Notes under the pieces: generated by a model
Databases searched by the model: none
What the model saw: the letters and a program-made list of their open reading frames with translations, nothing else
Told to the model about the DNA's origin: nothing
In this document: one piece after another, positions 45,501 to 54,850 of the stretch
Layout of the letters: each line of letters starts with the position of its first letter
Position numbering within the stretch: position 1 is the first letter of the stretch
Assembly: GCA_022605955.1 (NCBI GenBank)
Contig: JAKCOZ010000005.1
Span: 1,674,001-1,738,000 of the forward strand
Length of the DNA stretch: 64,000 bases
From: Rallus limicola
Lineage: Eukaryota; Chordata; Aves; Gruiformes; Rallidae
Direction: 5' to 3'
Made by a program: the position numbers and the translations under genes

Positions 45501-48446
45501 TAAGTAAATACACAAAGTGGCATTGTAGCAACAGCCCAGGTTTTTCAGGCTCACACAGGGTTGAACACCTGTCCCCTGAGTGTTGAGAATCTGTGGGGTG
45601 TCTTCTTGTGTCCCATTGGAAGGATTTTCAAGGCCAGTAAACCAGGCCTCCGGGCTTAGAGAAACCACACTGGGGCATGCGTCTGCCCATGGAATCAGGA
45701 GCCAGAGGGATGGAGAGACACCAGAAAGAACAATTTAAAAAAAAATCCTAGAATCTCCTGATCTGGAAAGAACCCGTAAGGACCATCAGTCCAACCCACG
45801 GCTCCACACAGCCCAGCCCAGTCAGAGCTGGCACTGAGGGCATCATCCAGATGCTTCTTGCCCTCAGCCCAGCTCAGGGCTGTGACCTATTCCCTGGGGA
45901 GCCTGTGCCAGCGCCTGACCCCCCTCTCAGGACAGAACCTCTTCCCAACGTGCAATCTAAACCTCCCCTGGTGCACCTTCACACCATTCCCTTGGGTTCT
46001 ATCCCTGGTCCCCAAAGAGAAGAGAGAGATCAGCACCTGCCCCTTCGCTCCCCTTGTCAGGAAGCCACAGACCCCCATGAGGTCTCCCCTCAGCCTCCTC
46101 TTCTCCAGGCTGAACAACCCCAGGGCCTTCAGCCTCTCCTTGTAAGCCTTCCCCTCCAGACCCTTCCCTATCCTCGCTGCTCTCCTCTAGACATTCTCCA
46201 AAAGTTTTGTGTCTCTCTTGTCCTGTGGTGCCCAAAGCCACCCCCAGGACTGGAGGTGAGGCTGCCCCAGTGCAGGGCAGAGCAGGACAATCCCCTCCCT
46301 GGACCGGCCATGCCATGCTTGATGCACACCAGGATATGGTTGGCTGCCTGGGCATGCTGCTGGCTCACAGGTAACTTGCTCTTGGTCAAGACCCCCAAAT
46401 CTGTCTCGGCACAGCTGGCCTCCAGAGTCTGATCCCCCAGGCTGTATTAGCAAAATTAGCCAAGAAGAATGATGAAGACAGACACTTTCTAGCCCCCAAA
46501 ACTGAGTTAACAAGGGAAGATCAAAACCACCAAAACCAAATGGCGTGGAGATGCTCCTGTGAGCACAGAGGGAAGAGAGAAAGGAATCTACCACTCCTCC
46601 ATGGGTTTCCTCATGGGTCCCCAGCTGGACTCATCCCTCCAGTGACCCTCCGCAGAGGTCACAATGTCCTGCAAAATCCTCGGAGCAGGTAACCGAGGCT
46701 CAAAGTACCCTAAGCTCTAATCCACAGCCTTCCGTGCTTAAGGCAGTGTACGCCCATCCCGGTGAGGGGCTGAGGGGTGGCAGCAGAGAAGGGGAAACGC
46801 TGAGGCCTGGATGCTGCTGGTACACTCTTCACGGATGGGACGGGAACACCACTGGGTCTCGCTCCTGGGGACAATCCCGTTCCCTCCCCTGGAAAGCACC
46901 TTACAAACCACGGGCTGTCAGAACACACGAGGTTCCTCTGACAACTCCCCAGTCCCCAGACTCCAGGTTGTGGGGGTGTTTACTGTGTACAAGGCTGCAT
47001 CCAGGCTCTCCCCACATCTGGAAAGAGCTCCTCTTCCCTCCCCACCACCACCTACTTCACGGGCTGCCACAGAAATCCTGCTGTTGGGTCCTGTGAGCAG
47101 GAAGGTGAGAGCTGCCAGCTGGTGCTGAGGGAGCCTCCTTGCTCCAGACCCCCAGTCCCTCTGCAATCCTCAGCAGTAAGCATTTATCTCCCTTTCATGG
47201 AGGGAGATGCAAACCCCCTCAACCTCAGGAGCTCCCGTTTTTCTTTCCCTCAGCTGTTGCAGCTTTGGGAGTGAACAGATTCGGAGGTGAACCTGAGCCT
47301 GACCCAGGGTCCCCCAAGGTGTCTCTGTGAACATCATCACATCATCAGGCCTGTGCAAACCAGACCATATCTGCCAGGAGGAGCCCTGCAGCAAGCTGGC
47401 TAAAGCCATCAGAGGTAGCGTGACCAAAGCCCATGCAGCTCCCTGAAAACCCAGCTTCCCCTACCCAACCTGACCTGGCGCCCCGTTCCCTTGTCACCAA
47501 CCCCCCCGCCTCAGCGAGGCAGCATGGCCCAGGAGCTCGCTGCCCCTTTGCTGATGCCAGCCTGGGCAGCCAGCGATGCAGGGAGGGGCTCCCCAGAGCT
47601 GGTGGCCCGGCCTGGGACATGCACCCCGGTGCAACCAGCTCAGTAACTGTCTGGGAGGACAGGGGGGTGGGGATAGGGGGCACAGAGCGATGTCCCAGTA
47701 GGACGGGGTGAGGTAGGTATGGGGGGCACAAAGCGATGCCCCGGCAGGACGGGGGAGGGTGGGGATAGGGGGCACAAAGTGATGCCCCGGGAGACGCAGA
47801 GGGAAAAGCCGCGGGGCGTTGCAAGCGGCACAAGCATCCCTGCAGAGGGGGCTGGACAGAGAACAGGGGCCAGGGGCTGCGCTGGTGCTCCCGGACCGGG
47901 GGGCGCGGGGAGGGGGCGGGAGACTGGGGTCGGCGGTGCGGACCAGACCCGGGGAACGCCCGCCACACTCCGTGCTCCTCCCTTGCCGATCCCGCCCCGC
48001 ACCCCCATAATCTTCAGGACCCCCGGGACCAGAAGCCACAAGCCGGGTCCCACCCGTACCCAAAAGCCACAAGTCCGGTTCCTCCGGTGCCCAAAAGCCA
48101 CAACCCCTGGTCCTACCGGTGCCCAAAAGCCATAAGCCCGGTCCCACCGGTACCCCCCCTCCCCGGGCAGCCTCACCTCGGAGTAGACGTAGAGGGGCAG
48201 GACGAGGAGAGCCAGCAGCAGGTCGGCCACGGCGAGGCTGACGATGAAGTAGTTGGTGGTGGTCTTCAGCGCCCGCTCCGTGCAGACGCTGAGGCAGACC
48301 AGCCCGTTGCCCCCCACGATGAGCAGGATGAGGACGATGCCCAGCACCAGGGCAGCCACGTTGTGCCCGGCTCCCGGAGGTGCCGGCGGTGCCGGCGGCA
48401 GCTCGGTGCCGTTGCAGGGCTCGGCCCCGGCGCTGCCGTTCCCCAT
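33342..48446 (-). CDS. DRD4: DRD4 dopamine D4 receptor, full coding span (4 exons)
   Basis: Joining (in minus-strand order) 48446-48177, 35377-35265, 34776-34232 and 33544-33342 gives 1,131 nt, 376 residues, all GT/AG and in phase. It is a seven-helix class A receptor of the plasma membrane that couples dopamine to Gi/o. Visible landmarks are N-glycosylation sequons at Asn3 and Asn12, NGLVC in TM1, LAVAD in TM2, Cys103 for the extracellular disulphide, amine-binding Asp110 in TM3, DRF at 127-129, TM5 serines 191, 192 and 195, CWTPFF in TM6, NPIIY in TM7 and a C-terminal Cys. Human DRD4 is 419 residues in its four-repeat form. The difference lies mainly in intracellular loop 3, which here has no 16-residue repeat. 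The exon layout equals the human gene. Confidence 0.97.
34232..34776 (-). CDS. DRD4: DRD4 exon 3 (TM4-TM5, intracellular loop 3)
   Basis: Residues 128 (split) to 310 (split). It carries TM4, extracellular loop 2 ([16 protein letters not shown]), TM5 ([15 protein letters not shown]) and the whole third intracellular loop up to [20 protein letters not shown]. The loop is unique sequence rich in Tyr, Pro, His and Asn, with no tandem repeat, in contrast to the primate VNTR at this place. Donor gtgagt. Confidence 0.97.
34838..34900 (-). mobile_element. CR1 LINE 3' end fragment in DRD4 intron 2
   Basis: ATCATAGAAACAGACTGG..GGAAGGGACCTC..CAACC is a diverged CR1 3' terminus on the minus strand. A longer diverged body may follow, but I cannot delimit it. 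Confidence 0.65.
35265..35377 (-). CDS. DRD4: DRD4 exon 2 (TM3)
   Basis: Residues 91-127 plus two bases of Arg128. [20 protein letters not shown] carries Cys103 and Asp110, followed by [18 protein letters not shown]. Acceptor ttctcag and donor gtaagt on the minus strand. Confidence 0.97.
36893..37225 (+). mobile_element. CR1 LINE 3' portion, 5'-truncated
   Basis: Plus-strand CR1 containing the typical words GGTTTAAACTGAAAGGGG, GGAAGAAATTCCTTACGATG, GGTGCCCAGAGGAGCTGG and CCATCCAACCCAGTCTGTG. It lies antisense in DRD4 intron 1. Confidence 0.9.
38155..38890. repeat. AT-rich low-complexity island
   Basis: About 700 bases dominated by TATA, ATAT, CTATAATA and TAGTTA words, with local near-tandem copies of an ATTATCTATAAT-like unit around 38,590-38,660. 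It is isolated in otherwise GC-moderate DNA inside DRD4 intron 1. No coding potential. Confidence 0.85.
39290..40230 (+). mobile_element. CR1 LINE, 5'-truncated, with ORF2 C-terminal remnant
   Basis: About 940 bases on the plus strand. A translated remnant reads [17 protein letters not shown], then [17 protein letters not shown], the C-terminal part of the CR1 reverse-transcriptase ORF, followed by the conserved 3' region and the terminus GCCATTCTGTGATTCCAG. Frame breaks show it is inactive. Confidence 0.95.
41385..41887 (+). mobile_element. CR1 LINE 3' portion, 5'-truncated
   Basis: Plus-strand copy. Recognised by TGTCCAGCTCTGGAGCCC, GGCTGGAGCACCTCTCCT, GGTTCAGCTTGGAGAAGG and the terminal octamers GATTCTATGATTCCATG. 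Confidence 0.93.
43848..43890 (-). mobile_element. Possible short CR1 remnant
   Basis: AGCATAGAATGTCCTGAGTT resembles the 3' terminus of some CR1 subfamilies read on the minus strand. It is too short to be certain. Confidence 0.35.
44942..45020. repeat. GA-rich polypurine tract
   Basis: About 75 bases almost entirely of A and G on the plus strand, built from GAAGAGGA-like words, in DRD4 intron 1. Confidence 0.9.
45748..46445 (-). mobile_element. CR1 LINE, 5'-truncated, minus strand
   Basis: Read on the plus strand it begins with a CCTAGAATCTCCTGATCTGG terminus, then passes through the complement of the CR1 3' body (CCTCTTCTCCAGGCTGAACA, CAGCCTCTCCTTGTAAGCC, GATCCCCCAGGCTGTATT). About 700 bases long, in DRD4 intron 1 and in the same sense as DRD4. 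Confidence 0.93.
47652..47790. repeat. 46-bp minisatellite, three copies
   Basis: The word CACARAGCGATG-like recurs at 47,681, 47,727 and 47,773, exactly 46 bases apart, with similar G-rich flanks in each unit. It is about 390 bases from the DRD4 exon 1 donor, within intron 1. G-runs suggest quadruplex potential on the plus strand. Confidence 0.88.
48029..48153. repeat. 31-33-bp minisatellite beside the DRD4 exon 1 donor
   Basis: Four imperfect copies, marked by AAGCC at 48,033, 48,064, 48,095 and 48,128 (spacing 31, 31, 33). Each has the form AAAAGCCACAAG followed by a CCGG-containing half. The array ends about 24 bases from the exon 1 splice donor at 48,176. Confidence 0.9.
48177..48446 (-). 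CDS. DRD4: DRD4 exon 1 (start codon, TM1-TM2)
   Basis: Residues 1-90. [20 protein letters not shown] is the extracellular N-terminus with two sequons. It is shorter than the human N-terminus but has the same Met-Gly-Asn start. [18 protein letters not shown] is TM1 and [20 protein letters not shown] is TM2. The exon ends YSE before gtgagg. The reading frame stays open well into intron 1, but the donor is strong and exon 2 continues the protein in phase. Confidence 0.97.
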
Positions 48447-48983
48447 GGCGCCGCGGCGCTGCCCCGGCAGCCCGGTGCATGGGAGCTCCCTCGCCGCGGG
48501 TGTCCGGTTCAGCTCCCGCCGTGCCCAGCCCCGCGGCGAGGCTCCGGCAGCGGGCCGGCCGGCCGCAAACTTTCCGGGGCAGCGGGGAGGAGCCTCCTCC
48601 GCCGCCCTGAGACAGTGCCGCCCGGCCCCCGCGGCTCCAACTGGGTCAGCAAGCGGCTTAGGGGGCGGCGGGGCCGGCGGGGGCGGGGGGGGTGGGGACG
48701 GGACGGGACACGACACGGGCTCCCGGTGTCCCGTCCCTGTTCCCCACGCCGAGCCCCGAGGGAGCTGCCGCTGCTGGGGGACCCGCGGCCGGCCCCGAGA
48801 GGAGGGGCGCGTCGTGGTCGTACCTCCGGCCCTGGGGGAGGGCTCCCCGATACCTCCCGCCTTGGGGGATGCTCTTCGGGGGAGGGAGCCCCGCTTGTCT
48901 TCCCCTGGCCGAAATGAGAGATGTCAGGCTGGGGCTTTGCTGGGGGAAAAAATCAGACGAAAATAATACTGAAGAAAATTATA

Positions 48984-49108
48984 TTTAAAAAAAAAAAAAA
49001 AGAAAAAGGAAAAAAAAAGGAAAAGAAAAAAAGAAAAGAAAAAGTTAAAGAAAAAGGAAAGGAAAAAAAAAAACCAATGAAAAGGAAAAAGAAAGGAAAA
49101 GGGAAAAC
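48984..49108. repeat. A-rich polypurine tract
   Basis: About 125 bases consisting almost only of A and G on the plus strand (AAAAAG/AAAGGA words), roughly 540 bases upstream of the DRD4 start codon. Confidence 0.93.
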
Positions 49109-49109
49109 C

Positions 49110-50325
49110 CAGGGATTAATGCCTTGCCCTTCAGAGCCTGATTTACCCCAGCCTCCTCCAGCACAGGAGGCTCCTTCTCCCAGGGTTGGGCTGGGAGCTG
49201 GAGGCAAAGAACAACTCTGCACGGCCACAGCTAAAATTTCCACTCAGATTAGCCACCTCCTCTGGGTAGAGCAGCAGTGGGTCGGTATCCTGTTTATATC
49301 CCATATATCCCACACTGGGTGCTTCCTGCCCCCAAGCAGCTGTCAGTCACTCTGCGAGTGGTATGGAAACTGCACATTTCATTCAAAGATAAAACAGACC
49401 ATAAACCCAAAGCCTTTGCAGTGGCGTGTTTTCAGATTGGCTTGTTTGAGGCTTTTCTTTTTCCCTTTTCCTTTGGCTGTTCTTTTCTTTGGGCTCACGA
49501 TTTGCTTGTTGTGTTTGTGTGGCACACGTTGGGCCATCTAGCAACTCCTATTTTTAAAAGTGGCATAGTAGGAAGATAAAACCCGAGGATTAGGTCTCCT
49601 ACAGTGAGATTTCTGGAAGGTTTCTATCCCCCAGTCACAGCTGTTCTGGTCTGGTGGTTGGTCCCTAAAACTGCTAGCACACTTGATGCCATCACAGTGG
49701 GGAGCTGGTGCAGCTTTTCCTACAGCCCTTTTGCCCCAACAGATCAACTCAAATCAGGTAACAGAGTCGCTGAAGCACAGTAATGGACTGGCACTCAAGT
49801 CCTGTGTGGACAGAATTCACTTAATTTATTTATGGTTAAACTACCTGAGCAGCAAAGAGTGTGAGATGGAATTGTGGCTGCGGCCCACAGGGATTAACGC
49901 CATTTATCTAATCCACTTCAACAGTCAATTTATATTCATTACCTTGATTTTCCCTGTGGATTAGTGAAGAACGACTCCTAATTCTCAGTGTGGAAGCCCT
50001 TATTCCAGTCTAACAGTGCCTTAGCCTTACAGCAGTTTCATCCCAGAGCGGATTAAACAAATGTGAAATAAGGCTTTCGACTTCCAAAAGAGAGCTGCCA
50101 CGCAAAGCCCCCACTGGAGCGGCTCTTCCTTCCCAAACACACAGGCTACAGCAATCCGTGCTGTTCCTGAGTCCCGTGGTTCCTCGGAGCCTGCCCGCTG
50201 CTGCAGTGCATCCCTTGGCAGACACGGGGCTCGTAAACCACAGCTCCTGCCTGGCCGAGTGATTCGGCTTTCCTGTGCAACCCTGGAGAGCCAGGCTGGC
50301 AGGGAAGCACCTTTTTTTTACTGTT
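49110..50325. other. Non-coding spacer upstream of DRD4
   Basis: No exon or repeat recognised. The part 49,740-49,980 is AT-rich with homeodomain-like words (TTAATTTATT, GATTAACGCC, ATCTAATCCA) and could be a conserved element. Confidence 0.5.
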
Positions 50326-50746
50326 GGGAGGTACGGGGCTGGAGGACAAATCCTATGAGGAGCGGCGAAGGGAGCTGGGGGTGCTCAGCCTGGAGAAGAG
50401 GAGGCTGAGGGGAGACCTTATCACCACCTACAGCAACCTGACAGGAGGGTGCAGAGAGGTAGGCAATGGTCTCTTCAGCCAGGGGACAGGAGACAGGACA
50501 AGGGGAAATGGCCTCAAGCTGCACCAGGGCAGGGTCAGATCAGATGTGAAGGAAAAGTTCTTCCCTGAAAGAGTTGTGGGGATGTGGAACAGGCTGCCCA
50601 GGGAGGGGGCTGAATTCCCGCCCCTGGATGTGTTTAACAGATGGGTAGATGAGGTGCTCAGGGATATGGTTTAGCATAGGACAGGAACAGTTGGGCTTGA
50701 TGATCTTAAAGGGCTTTTCCAACCTGGTGAGTCTGTGATTCTGTAT
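50326..50746 (+). mobile_element. CR1 LINE 3' portion, 5'-truncated
   Basis: Plus-strand CR1 with GTGCTCAGCCTGGAGAAGAG, GGCTGAGGGGAGACCTTATC, GGAACAGGCTGCCCAGGG, and the terminus AACCTGGTGAGTCTGTGATT. About 420 bases. Confidence 0.95.
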
Positions 50747-50749
50747 AAG

Positions 50750-53700
50750 CAGTGAAGACAATCCCTTTCTTGGATATGAGGAACTCTCCTAGTAGAGGAG
50801 AAGGAAGGTCTGCAGTACATCAACAAGTCTTTTCGTGTCATTGCAAGAAAAAAAAAGATGACGAAGGACAGAGTCATTTGTCACCCTCGTGGAAAGCAAG
50901 GAGAGTTGTATGTCAATGTGATGGATGGTGAGTGTTTAAGAACACCTTTGGAGTGTGTATGATGTGGTCAGTGGCTCTGAACACCCCTCTTTTTGCTTGG
51001 ATGTACAGCCTGGTTCCCCTGACATGCTGTGACGGTGCTGGCCCAGGGCAGGAAGGTGAAGGGGCTGTGGAAGCCACCCCCAGCTGCTAATTTTGTCAGA
51101 TAAACATGTTTTAGTTTGTCCTAAGCAGGTGCCCTGAAGGATGCAAGGTATGAACAGCAGCACCTTCTACCGGCATGGACACCCCAGCCTCACGTAAGCC
51201 TGTGCCTCAGTTTCTTTCTTATAAACTGACAAACCAGTGCCCCAGCAGCTCCATCAAGGAAATGTCTATCCATGCACCAGGGATGGAGCCTATATATACA
51301 CCCCTGTCAGTGCTCGTTAAAATACAGGGAAAGGAGCCTCTGTACCTCCCAGGACCACTGCCTTTCCTCTGCCATGGCAAGGACTTCACCCGCCAGAGCA
51401 ATGTCACTGTCACCACCTCCAGCCACCTCCAAGCTCAGCTGCCAGAGACCAGGTACAGGCAGCACCAGGGAAGGACCCCATTTCTTACACAAGCCAAGAA
51501 AACTGTGGGAGAACTGCTTTCTCAGGGCAGAAACTCCAGAAAATGAGCAGAGCTTTTGTTTTTCACCGTGGCTGCAATGGAGCTGGTCCCCAGCAGCAGC
51601 CCCAGAGCTGGGAGGAGCTCCCCAGGGATGAGGTCCAGAGGGTTTGATTTGGGGCCAGTGCAAGGGATTGGGCAGGTCACAAAGGGAGGAGGCATCAGTC
51701 AGAGGTTCCCAAAACACACGGGACTTTTATCCCCATAGCTTCTCACACTTGAATTTTTAAATAGTGAAGGAGAACAAAATCACCTGCCAAAGTTTCGGCA
51801 CAGCTCTGCCTAATGTCAGCAGCTGAATAGTGCCCTGCTATCTGGGCAGCGCATCACTGGGTCTATCTCCAGGTTCAGAACAAAGGCAGGAAAATCAAGA
51901 GCTTTTAAGGCCAATCCTGCTCCTTTCATTTGACATATTTAGCTGAGCAATTCTCAGTGAAAGTCTCATCCAGCAAAGCCCTCCTGCTTTACATCTGCCT
52001 GTAATGCGTTTCTGAGAAAAGAGGCAGTGGCAGTCCTGCCTTTCAGGTTAACCTCTGCGAGGGAGGGACGGGGGTGACATGGCTCCCTCGGCTTTCTGGG
52101 CTCTCCGAGTTTCCCTCCCATAAGCTGTGGGGATTTATGTACATGCTGGATAGATCTTCTGACATTTAACGTTCCGGCAAGTTATGCTGAAGCCACTTAA
52201 GATGTAAAAGTAATGTGTTTTTAATGGTGATTAGCTGCGGGGATGGAACTACAGAGAAAATGGCTGGATTTTCTGTCTCTGTTAGCTCAGAGCTACAACT
52301 AGATGATTTTTTGGTGGGTGTCTGGCTTCGGACTAAGCCACCTAACTGACCTCACGCAGGGGCAACCTGGTGAAATCCAAGGGTTTGTGACATGGGGCAG
52401 ATCAAACTGATACACTCCAAGAGCCCCTCCATGGGTCTCAAAACATTGGTGAGCTTCTTAGAGCCACTTGCTATGAAAGACTTCCTGGGGAGGAGGATGA
52501 GAAGCGAGGGCAGTGCTGGCAGGGAAAGGCATGCCTGTGGGCAGCAAGCACCCAGCTGCAAGCGTGCTTCCTCCCACCCTCATCCTCGCCCAGCCTGTTC
52601 TTGCTCACCACCCTGAAGGGATGTCCTTTTGGGTCCCAGATGAAGTCCGAAGAGGGCTGCAGCTGAGGGGAAGCCCAAGTTGCTGTGTAGCTGTGAGAAG
52701 CTGCAGCACCGGTGGCTGGCACTGCAGTGGGCCAAGCCAGCCTGCCATCCAGGACACAGTGCAGTGCAAGGCATCCTCCTAATTACAATTAATTCCCTGA
52801 AGTGCTTTCTCCTCTCCCCCAGGCATGGTAAACAGCTGGAGGCTGAGGTTATGGATACTGATGCCAGTTAGAGCTGTGAGAAGGCCAGATGTTGGAGAGA
52901 CGGTGCTCGGTGCTCCTCAGTGTCAAGGTACAAGGTGGTTTCCAGCTGGGGAGAGAGTGATACTGGGCCGGGAGGGCAGGGATGGCCAGAGCAAGCCTGG
53001 GGAGGAAGGAAGCCCATCATGTCCCCACAGTGGTACGCATTGTCCTACCCGTGCATCCTTGGCAGTCCTCAGAGGAGATTTGGAAGAAAGCCCATGGGGT
53101 GTCAAAAACCCCCGCAAGTGAGGGATGGGGGTGGCAGCTTGTCTTTGCAGGCCTTTGAAAAGCTCTTTGTGCTTCCTTGGTGGCAGAGAGACAGACACAA
53201 TATGCAGGTGGGTTGGGAAAACAGAATCCTCCTCTTCCTCTGAAAACCTGACTGTGCCCCAAGTCTGGGCTTCACTTGCATGGGCCACGGTGCCAGCCAT
53301 GGTAAAAACAGCCTCCCTTTCTCTCCACTGTGCCCATTCCTGAGCAGGGAGGAGGATTTGCTTGTGGAAGGGACATGCCTCACAGGACTCTGTCCTGATT
53401 GAAGGCTGCATCCCGCTTGTCCTGGCACTGGGCAGCAGCCTCTGGGATGAGCCTGCCTCAGTCCCAGCATCCCTGGGCAGAGTGAGGGCAGAATTACACC
53501 CTTCAGGCACCCTACAGCTTTGCACCCACCCGTACCCCAGAGCAGGGGTATGAGGGATGTTCTGGCTTCCTTCCAAAGTGCCTCTCTCCTCCCATACCAC
53601 GGAGAGCCAAGGCACCCTGCAGGCCCAAAGCATGGCTCCTGCATCCATGGAGCACTTTTCCCCTTTCCCTTCCTACTCCTTAGCAAAATGGTTTGAGCGT

Positions 53701-54490
53701 GCTCATTTGGGTTTTGGTTTGTTTTTTTTTTCACATAAAAATATTAGGTGTTTTTCTTAACCTCTTATTTCAAAAGAGCTGGTGTTTACTGCAGGTTTCA
53801 CCCAAGGGTTTAGCTAGGAGCAGATACAACTTTGATCACAATGACTGAAGTCTGCTCCAGCACAGCGCCGAGCTCCTGACACAAAGGCTTTGCTGTCCTT
53901 GGCCCCGGGTAGCGCTGCCAACCACGGAGATCACCACCACACCAGGCACCTTCCGCTCAGATTCCAGAGCACACGGCCCTGCTCCCAGCGAGGTGGCATC
54001 TTAATGCTTTCTCTTTATTTTCTTTTTCTTTTTTGACTGGTGCAAAGCCAGAAAGCTGCTGGATGTTGTGTTGAACACCAAGCATCTCCTGCCTGCTTCA
54101 CTGGGCTCTGCTGCCCAGCTCAACAAAGTGGAGGAGAGACACAATCTAAGTGACCCTGGGAGCAGCACCGGAGCTGAGCACCGTATCAGCAGACAGGGTG
54201 AGTGCTGCACGTATCGTAGATCTGGGCATCTTCTTTGCTGAGAGTGATTTCCCTGGCTGAATCTCATGCTGCCTGGGAGAGATGTGTAGTCTACAGGACA
54301 CATCTCTCCTGTTCCAGGGCAGTTATCTCGTACTGGTCATGGCGAGTCTGTGCTCCCCTCTCACAGAATAGGCCTGATAGAGTGACAGAGCCCATTGTGT
54401 GCACAGAGGCACTGGGAAGAGGGAAATGGAGAGCAAACACTTTTTCCTCTGTTCTGTGCATCGCTTTAAGCATGGATGTTCCAGAGGGAC
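50750..54490. other. Non-coding spacer between DRD4 and SCT
   Basis: No supportable exon, RNA gene or transposon. The stretch 52,130-52,260 is AT-rich and unlike its surroundings. The open frames are short and lack domain signatures. Confidence 0.65.
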
Positions 54491-54493
54491 CAG

Positions 54494-54850
54494 ATTCACA
54501 GAATCACACAGAGCTGTAGGGGTTGGAAGGGACCTCCAGAGATCATTGGGTCCAACCCCCTGCCAAAGCAGGGTCCTTAGGACAGGTCACACAGGTTGGC
54601 ATCCAGACAGGGCTTGAGTATCTCCAGAGAAGGAGACTCCACACCCCCCTGGGCAGCCTGTCCCAGGGCTCAGTCACCCTCACTGGGAAGAAGTTCATCC
54701 GCATGTTGGTGCAGAACTCCCTGTGCTCCAGCTTGAGGCCATTGCCCCTTGTCCTGTCTCCACAGACCACTGAGGAGAGGCTGGCCATTTCCCCCTGTGT
54801 CCCACACTTCAGATATTGATAATCACTGATCAGATCCCCTCTCAATAGGA
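54494..54850 (-). mobile_element. CR1 LINE 3' portion, minus strand
   Basis: Begins with the complement of the CR1 terminus (CACAGAATCACACAGAGC, GGGGTTGGAAGGGACCTC), followed by the same 3' body seen at 16,161-16,900, for example ATCTCCAGAGAAGGAGACT and CTGTCTCCACAGACCACTGA. About 355 bases. It is clearly the same subfamily as the intron 9 copy. Confidence 0.95.

Larger units (their letters stand above)
35378..48176 (-). other. DRD4 intron 1 (about 12.8 kb)
   Basis: The first intron holds four CR1 copies, an AT-rich island, a polypurine tract and two minisatellites, listed separately. Elsewhere (35,400-36,890, 40,235-41,380, 41,890-44,900, 45,020-45,740, 46,450-47,640) I see only non-coding sequence. 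Confidence 0.8.
47860..48880. promoter_or_regulatory. CpG island over DRD4 exon 1
   Basis: Very GC- and CpG-rich block around the DRD4 start codon (48,446), extending into intron 1 and upstream. No TATA box is seen on the minus strand. Human DRD4 likewise has a CpG-rich TATA-less promoter. Limits are approximate. Confidence 0.8.
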
